Shown here: positions 25,935-35,566 of the stretch, one piece after another | Position numbering within the stretch: the first letter of the stretch is position 1 | How the letters are laid out: each line of letters starts with the position of its first letter | Assembly: GCA_046330135.1 (NCBI GenBank) | Contig: JAXLTI010000004.1 | Span: 372,001-436,000, forward strand | Length of the DNA: 64,000 nucleotides | DNA from: CAYYFX01 sp046330135 | GTDB lineage: Bacteria > ARS69 | Direction: 5' to 3' | The notes under the pieces: generated by a model | The model's database searches: none | What the model saw: only the letters and a program-made list of their open reading frames with translations | What the model was told of the DNA's origin: nothing | Translations under genes and position numbers: made by a program

Positions 25935-28118
25935 TTGATCTCGTCCATCCGCCGGGCCGGACCGCTCGCGGGCGATCCGCCCCCCGCCTCGCGGTGGCAC
26001 CTCCGAGTGGTTCTGGCCCTCGCGCTCCTCGCCGCGTTCGGAGTGACTCAGCCCGCCGGCGCCTACATCGGCCCCGGCGCCGGCTTCGCGCTCCTCTCCT
26101 CGTTCATGAGCGTGTTCGTCACGGCGATGGTGGCGCTCGCGGCGCTGCTGCTGTGGCCGTTCCGCAGCCTGGCGCGGAAGATCCGCCATCGCGGCAAGGC
26201 GAAGCCCTTGGTGCGACGCGTGGTGGTGGTGGGGCTGGACGGGCAGGACCCGAACCTCACGGATCGCTTCCTCGCCGAGGGGAAGCTCCCGAACTTCGCG
26301 AAGCTCGCCGCGACGGGCTGCTATCGACGTCTCCGCACCACGTTCCCGTCGGTGTCGCCCGTGGCCTGGTCCTCCTTCGCCACCGGCGTCCAGCCCGGCA
26401 AGCACAACATCTTCGACTTCCTGGATCGCGACCGCCGCACGTACCTGCCCGTCCTCTCGAGCACGCGCATCGGGACCGTGACGAAGTTCCTGAAGATCGG
26501 GAAGTGGCGCATTCCGAGGGAGCGGCCGGAGCTGACGCTGCTCCGGCGCTCGAAGCCCTTCTGGACGTTGCTCGGCGAATCGGGCGTGTGGAGCACCGTG
26601 CTTCGTGTCCCGATCACGTTTCCGCCCGATCGCTTCCACGGCGCGCAGCTCGGCGCCATGTCCATCCCGGATCTCCTCGGAACGCAGGGGACGTTCCTCC
26701 TCTTCACCACGCGCGCCTCGTCCGAGAAGTTCAAGGAAGGCGGCCAGCGCGTGGTGCTGAAGGCGAACGGCCGCCCCGACGAGTACGACACCGTGATCGA
26801 GGGGCCGGACAACTCGTTCCTGGAGGGATCGCCGAAGCTCGGCGTACCGATGTCCATCCGCGTGGTGCGGAGCACGAATCGCGCGGTCGTGACGCTGCAC
26901 GGACACGACCACGTCCTCGAGCCCGGCAAGCTCACGGACTGGGTGACGCTCACGTTCCCCGCGGCGCCCTTGATCAAGATCACCGGGCTCACGCGGATGA
27001 TGGTCACGGAGATCGGGGAGCACTTCTCCCTCTACATGACGCCGATCTCCATCGATCCCGAGCACCCCGCGATGCCGATCTCCCACCCCGACTACTACGC
27101 CACGTACCTCGCGAAGAAAGTGGGGCCGTTCTCCACGCTCGGTCTCGCCGAGGACACGTGGGCGCTGAACGAGAAGGTGGTGGGCGACGGCACGTTCCTG
27201 AAGATGACGTGGGACATCGACGAGGAGCGGCGCCGCATGTTCTTCGCCGCTCTGGACCGCTGCAGCACGGGCTCGGTGGTGTGCGTGTTCGACGCCACCG
27301 ACCGCATCCAGCACATGTTCTGGCGCTACATCGAAGAGGGCCACCCGGCCGCGCGCGCCACGAACGGCGCGGACGCCCGCCCCGACGCCATCGAGGAGCT
27401 GTACCGGAAGAACGACGAGCTGGTGGGACGCGTCATGGCGAAGATGAAGAAGGGCGACGTGCTCTTCGTGTGCTCGGACCACGGCTTCACGTCGTTCCGG
27501 CGCGGCGTGAACCTGAACCGCTGGCTCCTGGATCACGGCTACCTCTTCCTGAAGGAAGGCGGCGACGGGAAGAAGGAGTGGCTCGAGGACGTCGACTGGT
27601 CGCGCACGAAGGCCTACTGCCTGGGGCTCACGGGCATGTTCCTCAACGTCGAGGGGCGCGAGGGCAAGGGCATCGTGAAGCCGGGCGAAGAGGTGAAGAC
27701 GCTCAAAGCCGAGATCATGGCGGGGCTTTCGGGACTGCGGGACGAAGCGAAGAACGAGGTGGGCGTGGTGGAGGCGTTCGACACGGCGGTGATCTACCGC
27801 GGACCGTACGTGGAGAACGCGCCGGATCTTCTGATCGGCTACAACCGCGGATACCGCACGTCGTGGGATTGCGCCACCGGCGTGGTGGCGGAAGGCGTGT
27901 TCGAGGACAACGTGAAGGCGTGGTCGGGCGACCATTGCGTGGACCCGCGCCTCGTGCCGGGCGTCCTCTTCAGCAATCGCAATCTCGACGTGGACGATCC
28001 CGCCCTCATCGACATCGCCCCGACCACACTGACCCTCTTCGGTGTGAAGCCGCCGCCGCACATGGAGGGCAAGCCGCTCTTCGATCTCGCGAAGTTCGCG
28101 AGGGGAGGCGCGTCGTGA
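25935..28118 (+). CDS. Membrane-anchored AlkP-superfamily (type I phosphodiesterase) protein
   Basis: 727 aa from TTG 25935, with GGAGGAAC about 9 nt upstream. The N-terminus has a signal-like helix (24-42), a YIGPGAG motif (44-50) and a second helix (52-76). The AlkP-fold phosphodiesterase domain follows: VVGLDGQDP with metal ligand D102, SPVAWSSFATG carrying the likely Ser nucleophile, GKHNIFDF, VCSDHGF and SGDHC. Members hydrolyse phosphodiesters or transfer phospho-groups on lipids or glycans. The stop overlaps the start of the paralogue as GTGA. Substrate unknown. The whole metal-site set is present, so activity is expected. Confidence 0.88.
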   Translation: MISSIRRAGPLAGDPPPASRWHLRVVLALALLAAFGVTQPAGAYIGPGAGFALLSSFMSVFVTAMVALAALLLWPFRSLARKIRHRGKAKPLVRRVVVVGLDGQDPNLTDRFLAEGKLPNFAKLAATGCYRRLRTTFPSVSPVAWSSFATGVQPGKHNIFDFLDRDRRTYLPVLSSTRIGTVTKFLKIGKWRIPRERPELTLLRRSKPFWTLLGESGVWSTVLRVPITFPPDRFHGAQLGAMSIPDLLGTQGTFLLFTTRASSEKFKEGGQRVVLKANGRPDEYDTVIEGPDNSFLEGSPKLGVPMSIRVVRSTNRAVVTLHGHDHVLEPGKLTDWVTLTFPAAPLIKITGLTRMMVTEIGEHFSLYMTPISIDPEHPAMPISHPDYYATYLAKKVGPFSTLGLAEDTWALNEKVVGDGTFLKMTWDIDEERRRMFFAALDRCSTGSVVCVFDATDRIQHMFWRYIEEGHPAARATNGADARPDAIEELYRKNDELVGRVMAKMKKGDVLFVCSDHGFTSFRRGVNLNRWLLDHGYLFLKEGGDGKKEWLEDVDWSRTKAYCLGLTGMFLNVEGREGKGIVKPGEEVKTLKAEIMAGLSGLRDEAKNEVGVVEAFDTAVIYRGPYVENAPDLLIGYNRGYRTSWDCATGVVAEGVFEDNVKAWSGDHCVDPRLVPGVLFSNRNLDVDDPALIDIAPTTLTLFGVKPPPHMEGKPLFDLAKFARGGAS

Positions 28119-30166
28119 GGCTCCACCGCTCGGGTCCCCCCGCTCTGGCCAAGAGCCCGTGGCGCCGCCGCCGCTCGCTCGCCGGCCTGGCGATCGCGTC
28201 GCTCCTCCTCTCGCTCGCGGCTCCCGCGCACGCGAAGCGCGTCATCGTGCTCGGCTTCGACGGCTTGGACCCCGACGTCGTCCGCGAGCTGATGGACCAG
28301 GGCCAGCTGCCCACGCTCACGCGGCTCTCGAAGGAAGGCACGCTGCAGGATCTCGGAACGTCGATTCCGCCGCAGAGCCCCGTGGCGTGGTCCAACTTCA
28401 TCACCGGCCTGGACGCGGGCGGGCACGGCATCTTCGACTTCATCCACCGCGACCCGAAGAACTACCTCCCGTTCCTCTCGACGAGCGAAGTGCAGCAGGC
28501 CGGGAAGACGCTGAACGTCGGGAAGTACCAGTTCCCGCTGAAGGCGGGCGGCTTCACGCTGGCGCGACACGGCAAGGCGTTCTGGGAGACCCTCGAGGAG
28601 CACGGCGTGCCCTGCATGATCGTGCGCATGCCGGCCAACTTCCCCGTTTCCGCGAAGGCGCACTACGAGCTGAGCGGCATGGGCACCCCCGACGTCCGCG
28701 GCACGTACGGCACGTTCTCGTACTTCACGTCCGACCGGGACGAGTACCTCGCGAAGAAGGATGTGAGCGGCGGCGTGGTGTACCGCGTACACGTCCTCGA
28801 CGGCAAGGTGACCACCGCGCTCGAAGGCCCGCCGAATCCCTTCATCGCCCCGGATCCGAAGACGAGGAGGGACCCGCCGCGCACGAAGGCGGATCTCGTG
28901 GTGCACGTGGACCCCGACCAGCCGTACGCGCTCCTCGAAGTCAGCGGGCAGGAGCGCCTGCTGAAGGTGGGCGAGTGGACCGATTGGGTGCCGATCTCGC
29001 TCCCGCTCATCCCCACGCAGTCCATCGCCGTGCAGGCGCGCTTCTATCTCAAGGAGCTGCACCCGCAGTTCCGTCTCTACGTGACGCCCGTGGACTACGA
29101 CGCCATGAACCCCGCGATCCCGCTCTGCCAGCCGAAGTCGTTCGCGAAGGATCTCGCGAAGGCCACCGGCCGCTTCTACACGCAGGGCATGCCCGAGGAC
29201 ACGAAGGCGCTCGACGGCGGGATCTTCACCATCGACGAGTTCCTGAAGGAAGCGAGCACGTCGGGCGGGGAGATCCTGGCGCAGTATCCGTGGGTCTTCG
29301 AGAAGTTCAACCGCGAGTTCCCGGACAAGGGCTGCCTCTTCTACTACACGGGCAACCTCGATCAGGTCTCGCACATGATCTACCAGCTCACGGACTCCCT
29401 GCACGCGGGCTACGATCCGGCGGTGGCCGCGAAGTACAAGGACGTCGTGCCGGACATCATCCACCGCTTCGACGAGCTTTGCGGCTGGACGCTCGCGCGC
29501 CTGAAGCCGGACGACGTGCTGGTGGTGATGTCGGACCACGGCTTCGCCAGCTGGCGACGCGCGATGAACCTGAACTCCTGGCTGCGCGACGAGGGGTACC
29601 TCACGGCGAAGGATCCCAGCGACACCACCACGAGCTACTTCCAGAACATCGACTGGTCGCAGACGCGCGCGTACGCGCTCGGGCTGAACGGGCTCTACGT
29701 GAACCTGCGCGGCCGCGAGGGGCACGGAATCGTGGATCCGGCGGACAAGCGCGGGCTCCTGCAGGAGATCGCGTACAAGCTCGTGAAGGTGACGGACCCG
29801 AAGACGGGCTTGGCCGGCGTGACGAAGATGTACCTCTCCGAGGACTCCTACCACGATCGCGGCTACCTGGACGTGGGGCCGGACGCCGTCGTGGGCTACG
29901 CGATGGGCACGCGCGGCTCGAACGCCTCGGCGCTCGGCAAGCTGCCGAAGGACATCTTCGTGGACAACACGGAGGCCTGGGGCGCGGACCACTGCATGGA
30001 CCACACCACCGTCGCCGGGATGCTGGCCACGAGCCGGCCGCTGGCGAAGTCGGCGCCCACGCTGCAGAGTCTCGCGGCCGCGATCCTGGCGGAGTTCGGC
30101 GTGGGCGGGTTCCCGGGAGATGTGGAATCCCTGAAGGCGGTGGGCTACATCTCGGCGAGCCAGTGA
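28115..30166 (+). CDS. Secreted AlkP-superfamily protein, paralogue of the upstream gene
   Basis: 683 aa from GTG 28115, with GGGAGG upstream and a 4-nt overlap with the preceding stop. The frame is open far upstream to 25889 but that part is shadow. The signal peptide (20-40) ends APAHA. The domain repeats the sites of the paralogue: VLGFDGLDP, SPVAWSNFITG, GGHGIFDFI, VMSDHGF and GADHCMDHTT. It lacks the YIGPGAG membrane part. The last residues LKAVGYISASQ resemble the tail LKGLGYIS of the small protein that follows. A tandem pair, one membrane-bound and one soluble, suggests two steps on the same envelope polymer or lipid. Confidence 0.88.
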   Translation: MRLHRSGPPALAKSPWRRRRSLAGLAIASLLLSLAAPAHAKRVIVLGFDGLDPDVVRELMDQGQLPTLTRLSKEGTLQDLGTSIPPQSPVAWSNFITGLDAGGHGIFDFIHRDPKNYLPFLSTSEVQQAGKTLNVGKYQFPLKAGGFTLARHGKAFWETLEEHGVPCMIVRMPANFPVSAKAHYELSGMGTPDVRGTYGTFSYFTSDRDEYLAKKDVSGGVVYRVHVLDGKVTTALEGPPNPFIAPDPKTRRDPPRTKADLVVHVDPDQPYALLEVSGQERLLKVGEWTDWVPISLPLIPTQSIAVQARFYLKELHPQFRLYVTPVDYDAMNPAIPLCQPKSFAKDLAKATGRFYTQGMPEDTKALDGGIFTIDEFLKEASTSGGEILAQYPWVFEKFNREFPDKGCLFYYTGNLDQVSHMIYQLTDSLHAGYDPAVAAKYKDVVPDIIHRFDELCGWTLARLKPDDVLVVMSDHGFASWRRAMNLNSWLRDEGYLTAKDPSDTTTSYFQNIDWSQTRAYALGLNGLYVNLRGREGHGIVDPADKRGLLQEIAYKLVKVTDPKTGLAGVTKMYLSEDSYHDRGYLDVGPDAVVGYAMGTRGSNASALGKLPKDIFVDNTEAWGADHCMDHTTVAGMLATSRPLAKSAPTLQSLAAAILAEFGVGGFPGDVESLKAVGYISASQ

Positions 30167-30229
30167 GACGCCGCGCCGGGCGGCGATAGCACCGGCGCGC
30201 GAGCGCGCCGGCGGCAGAACGGAGGAGCG

Positions 30230-30424
30230 ATGTTCGGCGGAAACCTGAAGATCGACAAAGACCTTCTCGTGAAGGTGAAGAAGTACTCGGCGCTCGCGGG
30301 CTACTCGTCCGTCGAGGAGTTCGTGACGCACGCGCTCGAGAAGGAGATCGCGAAGCTCGAAGAAGGCGGCGCGGACGAGGAAGAGATCAAGAAGCGGCTG
30401 AAGGGGCTCGGCTACATCTCTTGA
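30230..30424 (+). CDS. Small ribbon-helix-helix-like protein
   Basis: 64 aa, with GGAGGAGCG directly before the ATG. The pattern LKIDKDLLVKVKKYSALAGYSSVEEFVTHALEKEI (one strand, two helices) fits a ribbon-helix-helix fold. RHH proteins usually bind DNA or act as antitoxins. Here the gene sits in an envelope operon and carries an acidic C-terminal helix ending in KRLKGLGYIS. That tail also closes the AlkP protein upstream. No toxin gene is adjacent. A regulator of the operon or a protein-protein adaptor are both possible. Confidence 0.65.
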   Translation: MFGGNLKIDKDLLVKVKKYSALAGYSSVEEFVTHALEKEIAKLEEGGADEEEIKKRLKGLGYIS

Positions 30425-30512
30425 GAGAGGCGAGTCTCCCGAAGCTGCCGCGGCTTCGCCGGCGCGGCCGCCGGCATGTCGAGGCGCGGGACGACACGGA
30501 GGCGAGAGGGTC

Positions 30513-31355
30513 ATGGCGGTCCTGAACGCGTTGCTCGGACGAGTCTTCGACGTCCTGTGCCTGCCCCTTCGGCTGCTGCCGCCGTTGGCGGCGCTGGTCC
30601 TCGTGTCCGCCGTGATCGCGGTGGGAATGCTCCTCGTGATCAAGCGCACGTCGAATCAGCGCGCCGTCGCGGCGACGAAGGCGAAGATCCAGGCCAGCAT
30701 CTACGAGATCCGCCTCTTCAACGACGATCCGCCGGCGATCTTCCGCGCGCTCTTCGACGGCCTTCGCCACAACGGCGTGTACCTCGGGCTTTCGCTCGTG
30801 CCGCTCGCGTGGATGATCGTGCCGCTCGTGCTCACGATGACCCACCTGAACTCGCGCTTCGGCTATCAGCCGCTCTCGCCCGGCGACGTCACCATGGTCC
30901 GCGCGCAGCTTGCCGACGGATGGCGCGCCGACTTCGCCGGCGTGGACGAGGGCGCGCGTCCGCCGGTCTCGCTCGAGCCGTCGCCGGCCGTCGACGTCCT
31001 CACGCCGGCCGTGTGGCTCCCGTCGAAGAACGAGGTGCTGTGGAAGGTGGCCGTGCGCCAAGCCGGCAGCTACACCCTGAACGTGAAGCTCGGCGAGACG
31101 ACGTACACGAAGTCCCTGCAGACCGGCGGAGGCCTCGCGAAGCGCTCGGCCATGCGCCCGGGCGGCGTATTCCTCGACCAGCTCCTCTATCCCTCCGAGC
31201 CGCCGCTTCCGAAGGGCCCGTTGCGCGCGATCGAGGTGGGCTACCCGGATGCGGGCGCGCCGCTCTTCGACATGCCGCAGTGGATCTGGATCTTCTTCGT
31301 CCTCTCGATCGTCTTCGCGTTCGCGCTCAAGGGGCCGATGCGGGTCGAGATCTGA
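30513..31355 (+). CDS. Inner-membrane protein, possibly YidC/EMC3 (DUF106)-like
   Basis: 280 aa, with GAGGCGAGAGG before the ATG. Helix 1 (20-44) is followed by a charged helical stretch (KRTSNQRAVAATKAKIQ). A helix pair lies near 85-110, then an extracytoplasmic beta-rich domain (115-255), then a last helix (256-275). The order of helix, coiled coil and hydrophobic hairpin resembles the Oxa1/EMC3/DUF106 insertase superfamily, but the large outer domain before the last helix is not typical. It is in an operon with the AlkP pair and the RHH protein and may hold or assemble them. Family call tentative. Confidence 0.45.
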   Translation: MAVLNALLGRVFDVLCLPLRLLPPLAALVLVSAVIAVGMLLVIKRTSNQRAVAATKAKIQASIYEIRLFNDDPPAIFRALFDGLRHNGVYLGLSLVPLAWMIVPLVLTMTHLNSRFGYQPLSPGDVTMVRAQLADGWRADFAGVDEGARPPVSLEPSPAVDVLTPAVWLPSKNEVLWKVAVRQAGSYTLNVKLGETTYTKSLQTGGGLAKRSAMRPGGVFLDQLLYPSEPPLPKGPLRAIEVGYPDAGAPLFDMPQWIWIFFVLSIVFAFALKGPMRVEI

Positions 31356-31368
31356 TCGGGCGGCTCGC

Positions 31369-32505
31369 TCAAGGCACCCGGACGATCCGTCGAGTCATCC
31401 TGCCTCGATCCGATTCGAACTGAAGCAGGTAGACGCCGGCGGGCGTTTGCCGCCCCCGCGAATCGGCTCCCGACCATTCGAGCAGGGTCACGCCCGCGGG
31501 CCAACGCCGCTCCGCCGATCGCCAGACGGCGCGGCCGGCCAGGTCGATCACGCTCCAGTGACCGCGCGCTCCGCCCACGGGGATCGTGAGCTCTACATCG
31601 ACGGGCCCCCTGGCAGGGTTCGGGCGCGGAGCGGACAGGGCGAGAGCGACGGCGTCCGCACGAACCGGCACCGACGTCCCCGGAGCCGATCTCAAGTCGG
31701 CACCGCTGTCGAGCACGTACGTGGCGCCCGCGGTCAGCGCATCGATGGAGAGACGGCCGCGATGGGGCGCGAACCTGAAGTCGGTCGAAGCGCTTCCGAG
31801 GCCGTCGCCCGGGCTGCTCGCGCTCCCGCTCACTTCCTGGAGGAGCTTCAGCTCGAAGGGCCGTGGCGTTCCGGAGAGCACCACCACTTGGACCGTGGCG
31901 GACTCCGCGAAGGCCCCGTCCTGGTCGTCGTCGATGATCTGCGTGAGCGGCGTGGAGGACCCCGGATCGCCGAAGGTGAGCTGGACGGACGCGTGGCGGT
32001 TCGAGCCCTGATGATTGATCTGCCCGTTGAGGTCCAACCTCACCCGGAGAGTCACGGGCGTTCCCGGCGGGAGGCCGCCCGCGGTGAGCACGTCGTCGTA
32101 GGCGATCTCGGCACGACTCGACGCGCTGCTGTTCTGCGGGTTCGAGCCTCCCCCGGGCGCGAACGCCCACGCGGATCCCGTCGCGAAGGCCAGGGCGCCG
32201 GAGAACGAGCCGGGCACGCCCAGCAGGACCTCGCCGTAACTGCTGCTGGTCGCCTGGGCATAGCGGGCTCGGGCGGAAGCTCCCAGGGTGGCCGACGCCG
32301 AAGCGGGCAGCGAGACGATGGGGATGGGCCCGGAGTCCGACGTCGGCGGAGTCTGGCTGTCGGAGAAGTCGTCCGATGCACTGGCCGAGGCGTCGGCCGT
32401 TGCGCGAAGGGTGGCGGCGGACTGCGCCGGTCGAGGGCACAGACCACCCAGGACGGCGGCCAGCAGGACCGCCGATCGGATGGCTCGTCGCGACCACGCG
32501 TTCAT
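31369..32505 (-). CDS. Secreted protein with FlgD/Ig-like C-terminal domain
   Basis: 378 aa. The signal peptide at 1-29 ends AQSA. The middle is Ser/Ala/Gly-rich and beta-rich (TADASASASDDFSDS, VTLRVRLDLNGQ, VQLTFGDPGSS) with an acidic DDDQDG that could bind calcium. The last 85 residues are the FlgD-type tail (RPNPARGPVDVELTIP, VIDLAGRAVWRSA, GRQTPAGVYLLQFES). It is convergent with the preceding membrane-protein gene, with a gap of only 13 nt. The function of the middle is not recognised. Confidence 0.8.
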   Translation of the reverse strand: MNAWSRRAIRSAVLLAAVLGGLCPRPAQSAATLRATADASASASDDFSDSQTPPTSDSGPIPIVSLPASASATLGASARARYAQATSSSYGEVLLGVPGSFSGALAFATGSAWAFAPGGGSNPQNSSASSRAEIAYDDVLTAGGLPPGTPVTLRVRLDLNGQINHQGSNRHASVQLTFGDPGSSTPLTQIIDDDQDGAFAESATVQVVVLSGTPRPFELKLLQEVSGSASSPGDGLGSASTDFRFAPHRGRLSIDALTAGATYVLDSGADLRSAPGTSVPVRADAVALALSAPRPNPARGPVDVELTIPVGGARGHWSVIDLAGRAVWRSAERRWPAGVTLLEWSGADSRGRQTPAGVYLLQFESDRGRMTRRIVRVP

Positions 32506-32843
32506 GGGCTCCTCCCTCCAGGCGGGGCGATCCGGATCGGGACTCGATCCGCGGGGCCGAGGTCTCCCCGAGTCCGGCTGGCCCTAGTCTTCCTACGTCC
32601 GGCCCGGCGCGACCGAACAGCCCGCCGCCGACCGCGCGGGCGCGTCCGCGGCGAGCAAACCGTTCATCGCCAACGGCTTGCGACCGCCCGGCCGGATGCT
32701 CGGGCGCCGGGGCCGCCTGAAGGTCCGCGTTCCGCGTCGGACCGGGTCCTCTCGTTGGGTGATCCGATGGCTCGCCCGGGGGTTTAGAATCGAGTCAGGT
32801 CGCGGTCACCGCCCCGACCGAGCAGGAAGGAAGGAGGACGGCC
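32506..32843. other. Gene-free divergent spacer
   Basis: Nothing recognisable. It lies between the minus-strand secreted-protein gene and the plus-strand HEAT-repeat gene, so it must hold both promoters. It stays GC-rich and shows no clear -10/-35 pair. GGAAGGAAGGAGG just before 32844 supplies the ribosome site of the HEAT gene. Confidence 0.4.
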
Positions 32844-33437
32844 ATGTCCGCACCCTCCCGGTATCTGAGAGTCGTTCGGAAGCCCATCTCGCCCCAGCTC
32901 GCGGAGTGGATCGACGCGCTCGCGAGCGAAGACCGCAAGGACCGCGAGGCGGCGCGACTGGCGCTCGCCTCGGTCGGTCGCCCCGCCGTGGTGCCGCTGC
33001 TCCGGTGTCTCCAGGACAAGCGAGTGCGTGTCCGATGGGAAGCCGCGAAGGCCCTCGTGGACATCGCGGATCCTCGCGCCGCGCGCGCGCTCGTGAGTCT
33101 CCTGGAGGACGAGGAGAGCGGCGTGCGCTGGATCGCCGCCGAAGGCCTCGTGGCCCTCGAGCGCGACGCTCTTCCGCCGCTGCTCGCCGCCCTGGAGCGC
33201 GGAGCGCACTCGCAGCATCTTCGCGAGGGCGCGCATCACGTCCTTCGCGAGCTGCACGTGTGGAAGCTCGTGAGCCTCCTCACTCCGCTCATGCACGCGC
33301 TCGAGCAACCGCACTCCGAAGTGCAGGTGCCGATCGCCGCGAGCCACTTGCTGGACTCGCTGCATCGGGATCCGCCGCCGAAGTGGAGGAGACAGCGCGA
33401 GCGGGCCAGGCGAGCGGCGTCGCGCGAGCAGAGCTGA
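32844..33437 (+). CDS. HEAT-repeat protein
   Basis: 197 aa, no signal peptide. Three to four HEAT/PBS-lyase-type helical pairs occupy residues 20-170 (DREAARLALASVGRPAVVPLLRCL, VRWEAAKALVDIADPRAARALVSLL, VRWIAAEGLVALERDALPPLLAAL). A basic tail (RRQRERARRAASREQ) follows. Such proteins are scaffolds for protein or nucleic-acid binding. It is monocistronic, and the neighbouring genes give no clue to a partner. Confidence 0.85.
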   Translation: MSAPSRYLRVVRKPISPQLAEWIDALASEDRKDREAARLALASVGRPAVVPLLRCLQDKRVRVRWEAAKALVDIADPRAARALVSLLEDEESGVRWIAAEGLVALERDALPPLLAALERGAHSQHLREGAHHVLRELHVWKLVSLLTPLMHALEQPHSEVQVPIAASHLLDSLHRDPPPKWRRQRERARRAASREQS

Positions 33438-33439
33438 CG

Positions 33440-33468
33440 GACGGGGTCGACGCGGAGTCGGCCCCGTC
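33440..33468. terminator. Hairpin between convergent genes
   Basis: GACGGGG-T-CGAC pairs with GTCG-G-CCCCGTC, 11 bp with one mismatch and a 5-nt loop. It can end the HEAT gene and, from the other side, the glycosyltransferase gene. Confidence 0.45.
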
Positions 33469-33527
33469 TCGCTTCGCCTCGAGAGGGGATGCGCCGCTGG
33501 TTGCGGGAGCCACCGCTGGAGGGCGCC

Positions 33528-35483
33528 TCAGCGGGGGGGCGCCTCCGCGCGCAGGAGCGCCTGCGCGTCTTCGTCCGTGGGATCGCGCTGCAGCACCTGC
33601 TCCACCAGGCCCGTCGCCACGCGACGCTCCTCCGCGTTGCCCGATCGGTTCGCCGCTTCGAAGAGGACGCGCGCCGCGTCGAGAAGGACGTCGGTACGCT
33701 TCACGTCCAGACGGACCGCGCGGCGGAACGTCTCCACGGACGCGTCGATCTGCCCGAGGTCGTACTGCGCGCGCGCGAGGTCCGCGAGCGCGTCCACGTG
33801 GTCCGGCTGCTTCGCGAGCGCCGTCTCGAGCGCCGTGCGCGCGGAGTCCGGCTGGTCCAGGTAGAGGAGCGTGCGGCCGCGCTGCGCCCAGAGGTCCGCA
33901 TCGTCGGGGAAGCGCGCGAGCGCGTCGCGCGTGGCCGCGTCGGCGCGGGCCAAGTCGCCGGCGCGGAGCGTGAAGTCCACCCAGCCTACCCAGGTATCCG
34001 CGCGAGCCGGATCCGCGGCCAGCGCCTGCGTCCACCAATCCGCGGCGCCGGCACGGTCGCCCTCCTCTTCGCGGACGAAGGCCACGCGCGTCATCTCCTC
34101 GGCGAACGTGTCGTGTTCGAGGTCCGGGAAGCGGTGATGCACGATCGCGGCCGCCACGCCGAGGGCCGCGAACGTGGCGATGGCGGGGGCGAAACGCCGG
34201 CGGGTGAGCCAGCCCGCGAGCTGCACGAGCGTGTACGCCGCGAACGGAAGAAGGAACGGAACCACGGGCAGCCGGTAGCGCGTGCCGATCACCGTGGCGA
34301 CCACGGTGGCCGCCTGGGGAAGCGCGAACGCGAAGAGAAGCCACGGCACTGGTGTGGCGCGCAGAGCGAGGAAGAGCCCCACGAGCGCCGGCGGGCCCAC
34401 CCATCCGAAGTCCGGCAGCAGTCGGCTCGCCTGGAGCGGCGCGAAGCGGTCGAAGAAGTACGGCGACATGATGTCGCGGATCTCGCGCACGTTCAGGAAG
34501 AGCAGGACCTTCCGGAGCTGGAGCCGGAGGAAGGCGCCGGGATCGTTGCGCGCGAACGAGATCACGCGATCCCGGAAGTAGCGCTCGTGGTCGGCGAGCG
34601 TATGCGCCCCCGCCACGCGCTCGGGCTCCGCGCTCAGCCGGTCCCACGCGCGGCCGGGGCGGATCGAGTGATAGCCAGGGGCGCCGGGGCGGTTGCCGAG
34701 GTAGAGGTTGAAGGCCAGGTGATGGCGCACGGCCCACATGCCGGTGATCTGGTGGTTGCGCAGAAGGACCGGCGCGAGGACGAGCGCGAAGCCGAGCGCG
34801 AAGGGAAGCGCACGGCGGAGCGCGGCGATGCCCAGTGCGGTTTGCGACGCGGCATCGCGGAGAGCGGTCCGTGAGGTGCCGCCGCGCGGCAGGGCGACGA
34901 GCAGGAGCAGGAACGGAAAGGACGCGAGCGCGTTCGGTCGCGTGACGGACGCGAGCCCGAGCGTCACGCCCGCGGCGAGCGCCAGCACGGACGCGCGCCG
35001 TTCCGTCCTGGGTTCACGCCGATCCGCGAGGACCGCGAGCAGATAGAGCGCGAGGACATCGAGGAAGATGAACCAGGTCTCCGCCACGAGGTGCGCCTCG
35101 AAATGGAAGAACACCCAGTACGAAGCGGCCACGAGCCCTGCGAGCTCGGCCGTGGGGGACGGCAGAAGGCGTCGCGTGGCGAGGACGAGCAACACGATCC
35201 ACCCCACGCCGAGCAGCGCGTTCGCGTACGTCATGAACGGCAGCGAGTGATTCGTCAGCACCGAGAGCAGCGCGAGGAAGTACGGATAGCCCGGCGGGTA
35301 GAGTCGCGGCTCCTTCCAGAGCAGCTCCCCGTGCGCGATCTCTCCCGCCCACGCGGCGTAGTCGCGGGCGTCGAAGATCGGGTGCTCGAAGAAGGGGCTC
35401 GAGCGGATCTCGCGGAAGTAGACGACGCGCAGAGCGACCGCGAGGAGGATCGTCGCGACGAGGAGGAGGCGCCGGGCGGACAC
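33528..35483 (-). CDS. GT-C glycosyltransferase fused to C-terminal TPRs
   Basis: 651 aa. The first 450 residues hold about eleven membrane helices. After helix 1 an acidic loop (HPIFDARDYAAWAGEI) carries the Asp pair typical of PMT/ArnT-like GT-C enzymes, which use lipid-linked sugars on the outer face of the membrane. The last 200 residues are TPRs (AADWWTQALAADPARADTWVGW, ALETALAKQPDHVDALADLARAQYDLGQ). The same fusion type occurs at 55451-57763. It may glycosylate exported proteins, but no acceptor is known. Confidence 0.85.
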   Translation of the reverse strand: MSARRLLLVATILLAVALRVVYFREIRSSPFFEHPIFDARDYAAWAGEIAHGELLWKEPRLYPPGYPYFLALLSVLTNHSLPFMTYANALLGVGWIVLLVLATRRLLPSPTAELAGLVAASYWVFFHFEAHLVAETWFIFLDVLALYLLAVLADRREPRTERRASVLALAAGVTLGLASVTRPNALASFPFLLLLVALPRGGTSRTALRDAASQTALGIAALRRALPFALGFALVLAPVLLRNHQITGMWAVRHHLAFNLYLGNRPGAPGYHSIRPGRAWDRLSAEPERVAGAHTLADHERYFRDRVISFARNDPGAFLRLQLRKVLLFLNVREIRDIMSPYFFDRFAPLQASRLLPDFGWVGPPALVGLFLALRATPVPWLLFAFALPQAATVVATVIGTRYRLPVVPFLLPFAAYTLVQLAGWLTRRRFAPAIATFAALGVAAAIVHHRFPDLEHDTFAEEMTRVAFVREEEGDRAGAADWWTQALAADPARADTWVGWVDFTLRAGDLARADAATRDALARFPDDADLWAQRGRTLLYLDQPDSARTALETALAKQPDHVDALADLARAQYDLGQIDASVETFRRAVRLDVKRTDVLLDAARVLFEAANRSGNAEERRVATGLVEQVLQRDPTDEDAQALLRAEAPPR

Positions 35484-35566
35484 GTCGGCCGGTCAGGCTC
35501 GGGGGCGCGGGCGTCCGCCGCGGAGCAGAGCCGCCCACCGACGCCCGCAAGGGCTGGAGGTCCGCG

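Noticed and set aside
25889..28114. Upstream extension of the second AlkP frame
   Set aside because: It is only a shadow of the first AlkP gene. GTG 28115 with GGGAGG and a signal peptide is the true start.
30230..30424. Antitoxin of a toxin-antitoxin pair
   Set aside because: RHH-like fold, but no small toxin gene on either side. It lies inside an AlkP operon.
27839..30649. 936-codon minus-strand frame
   Set aside because: It is antisense to the second AlkP gene, which has clear metal-site motifs.
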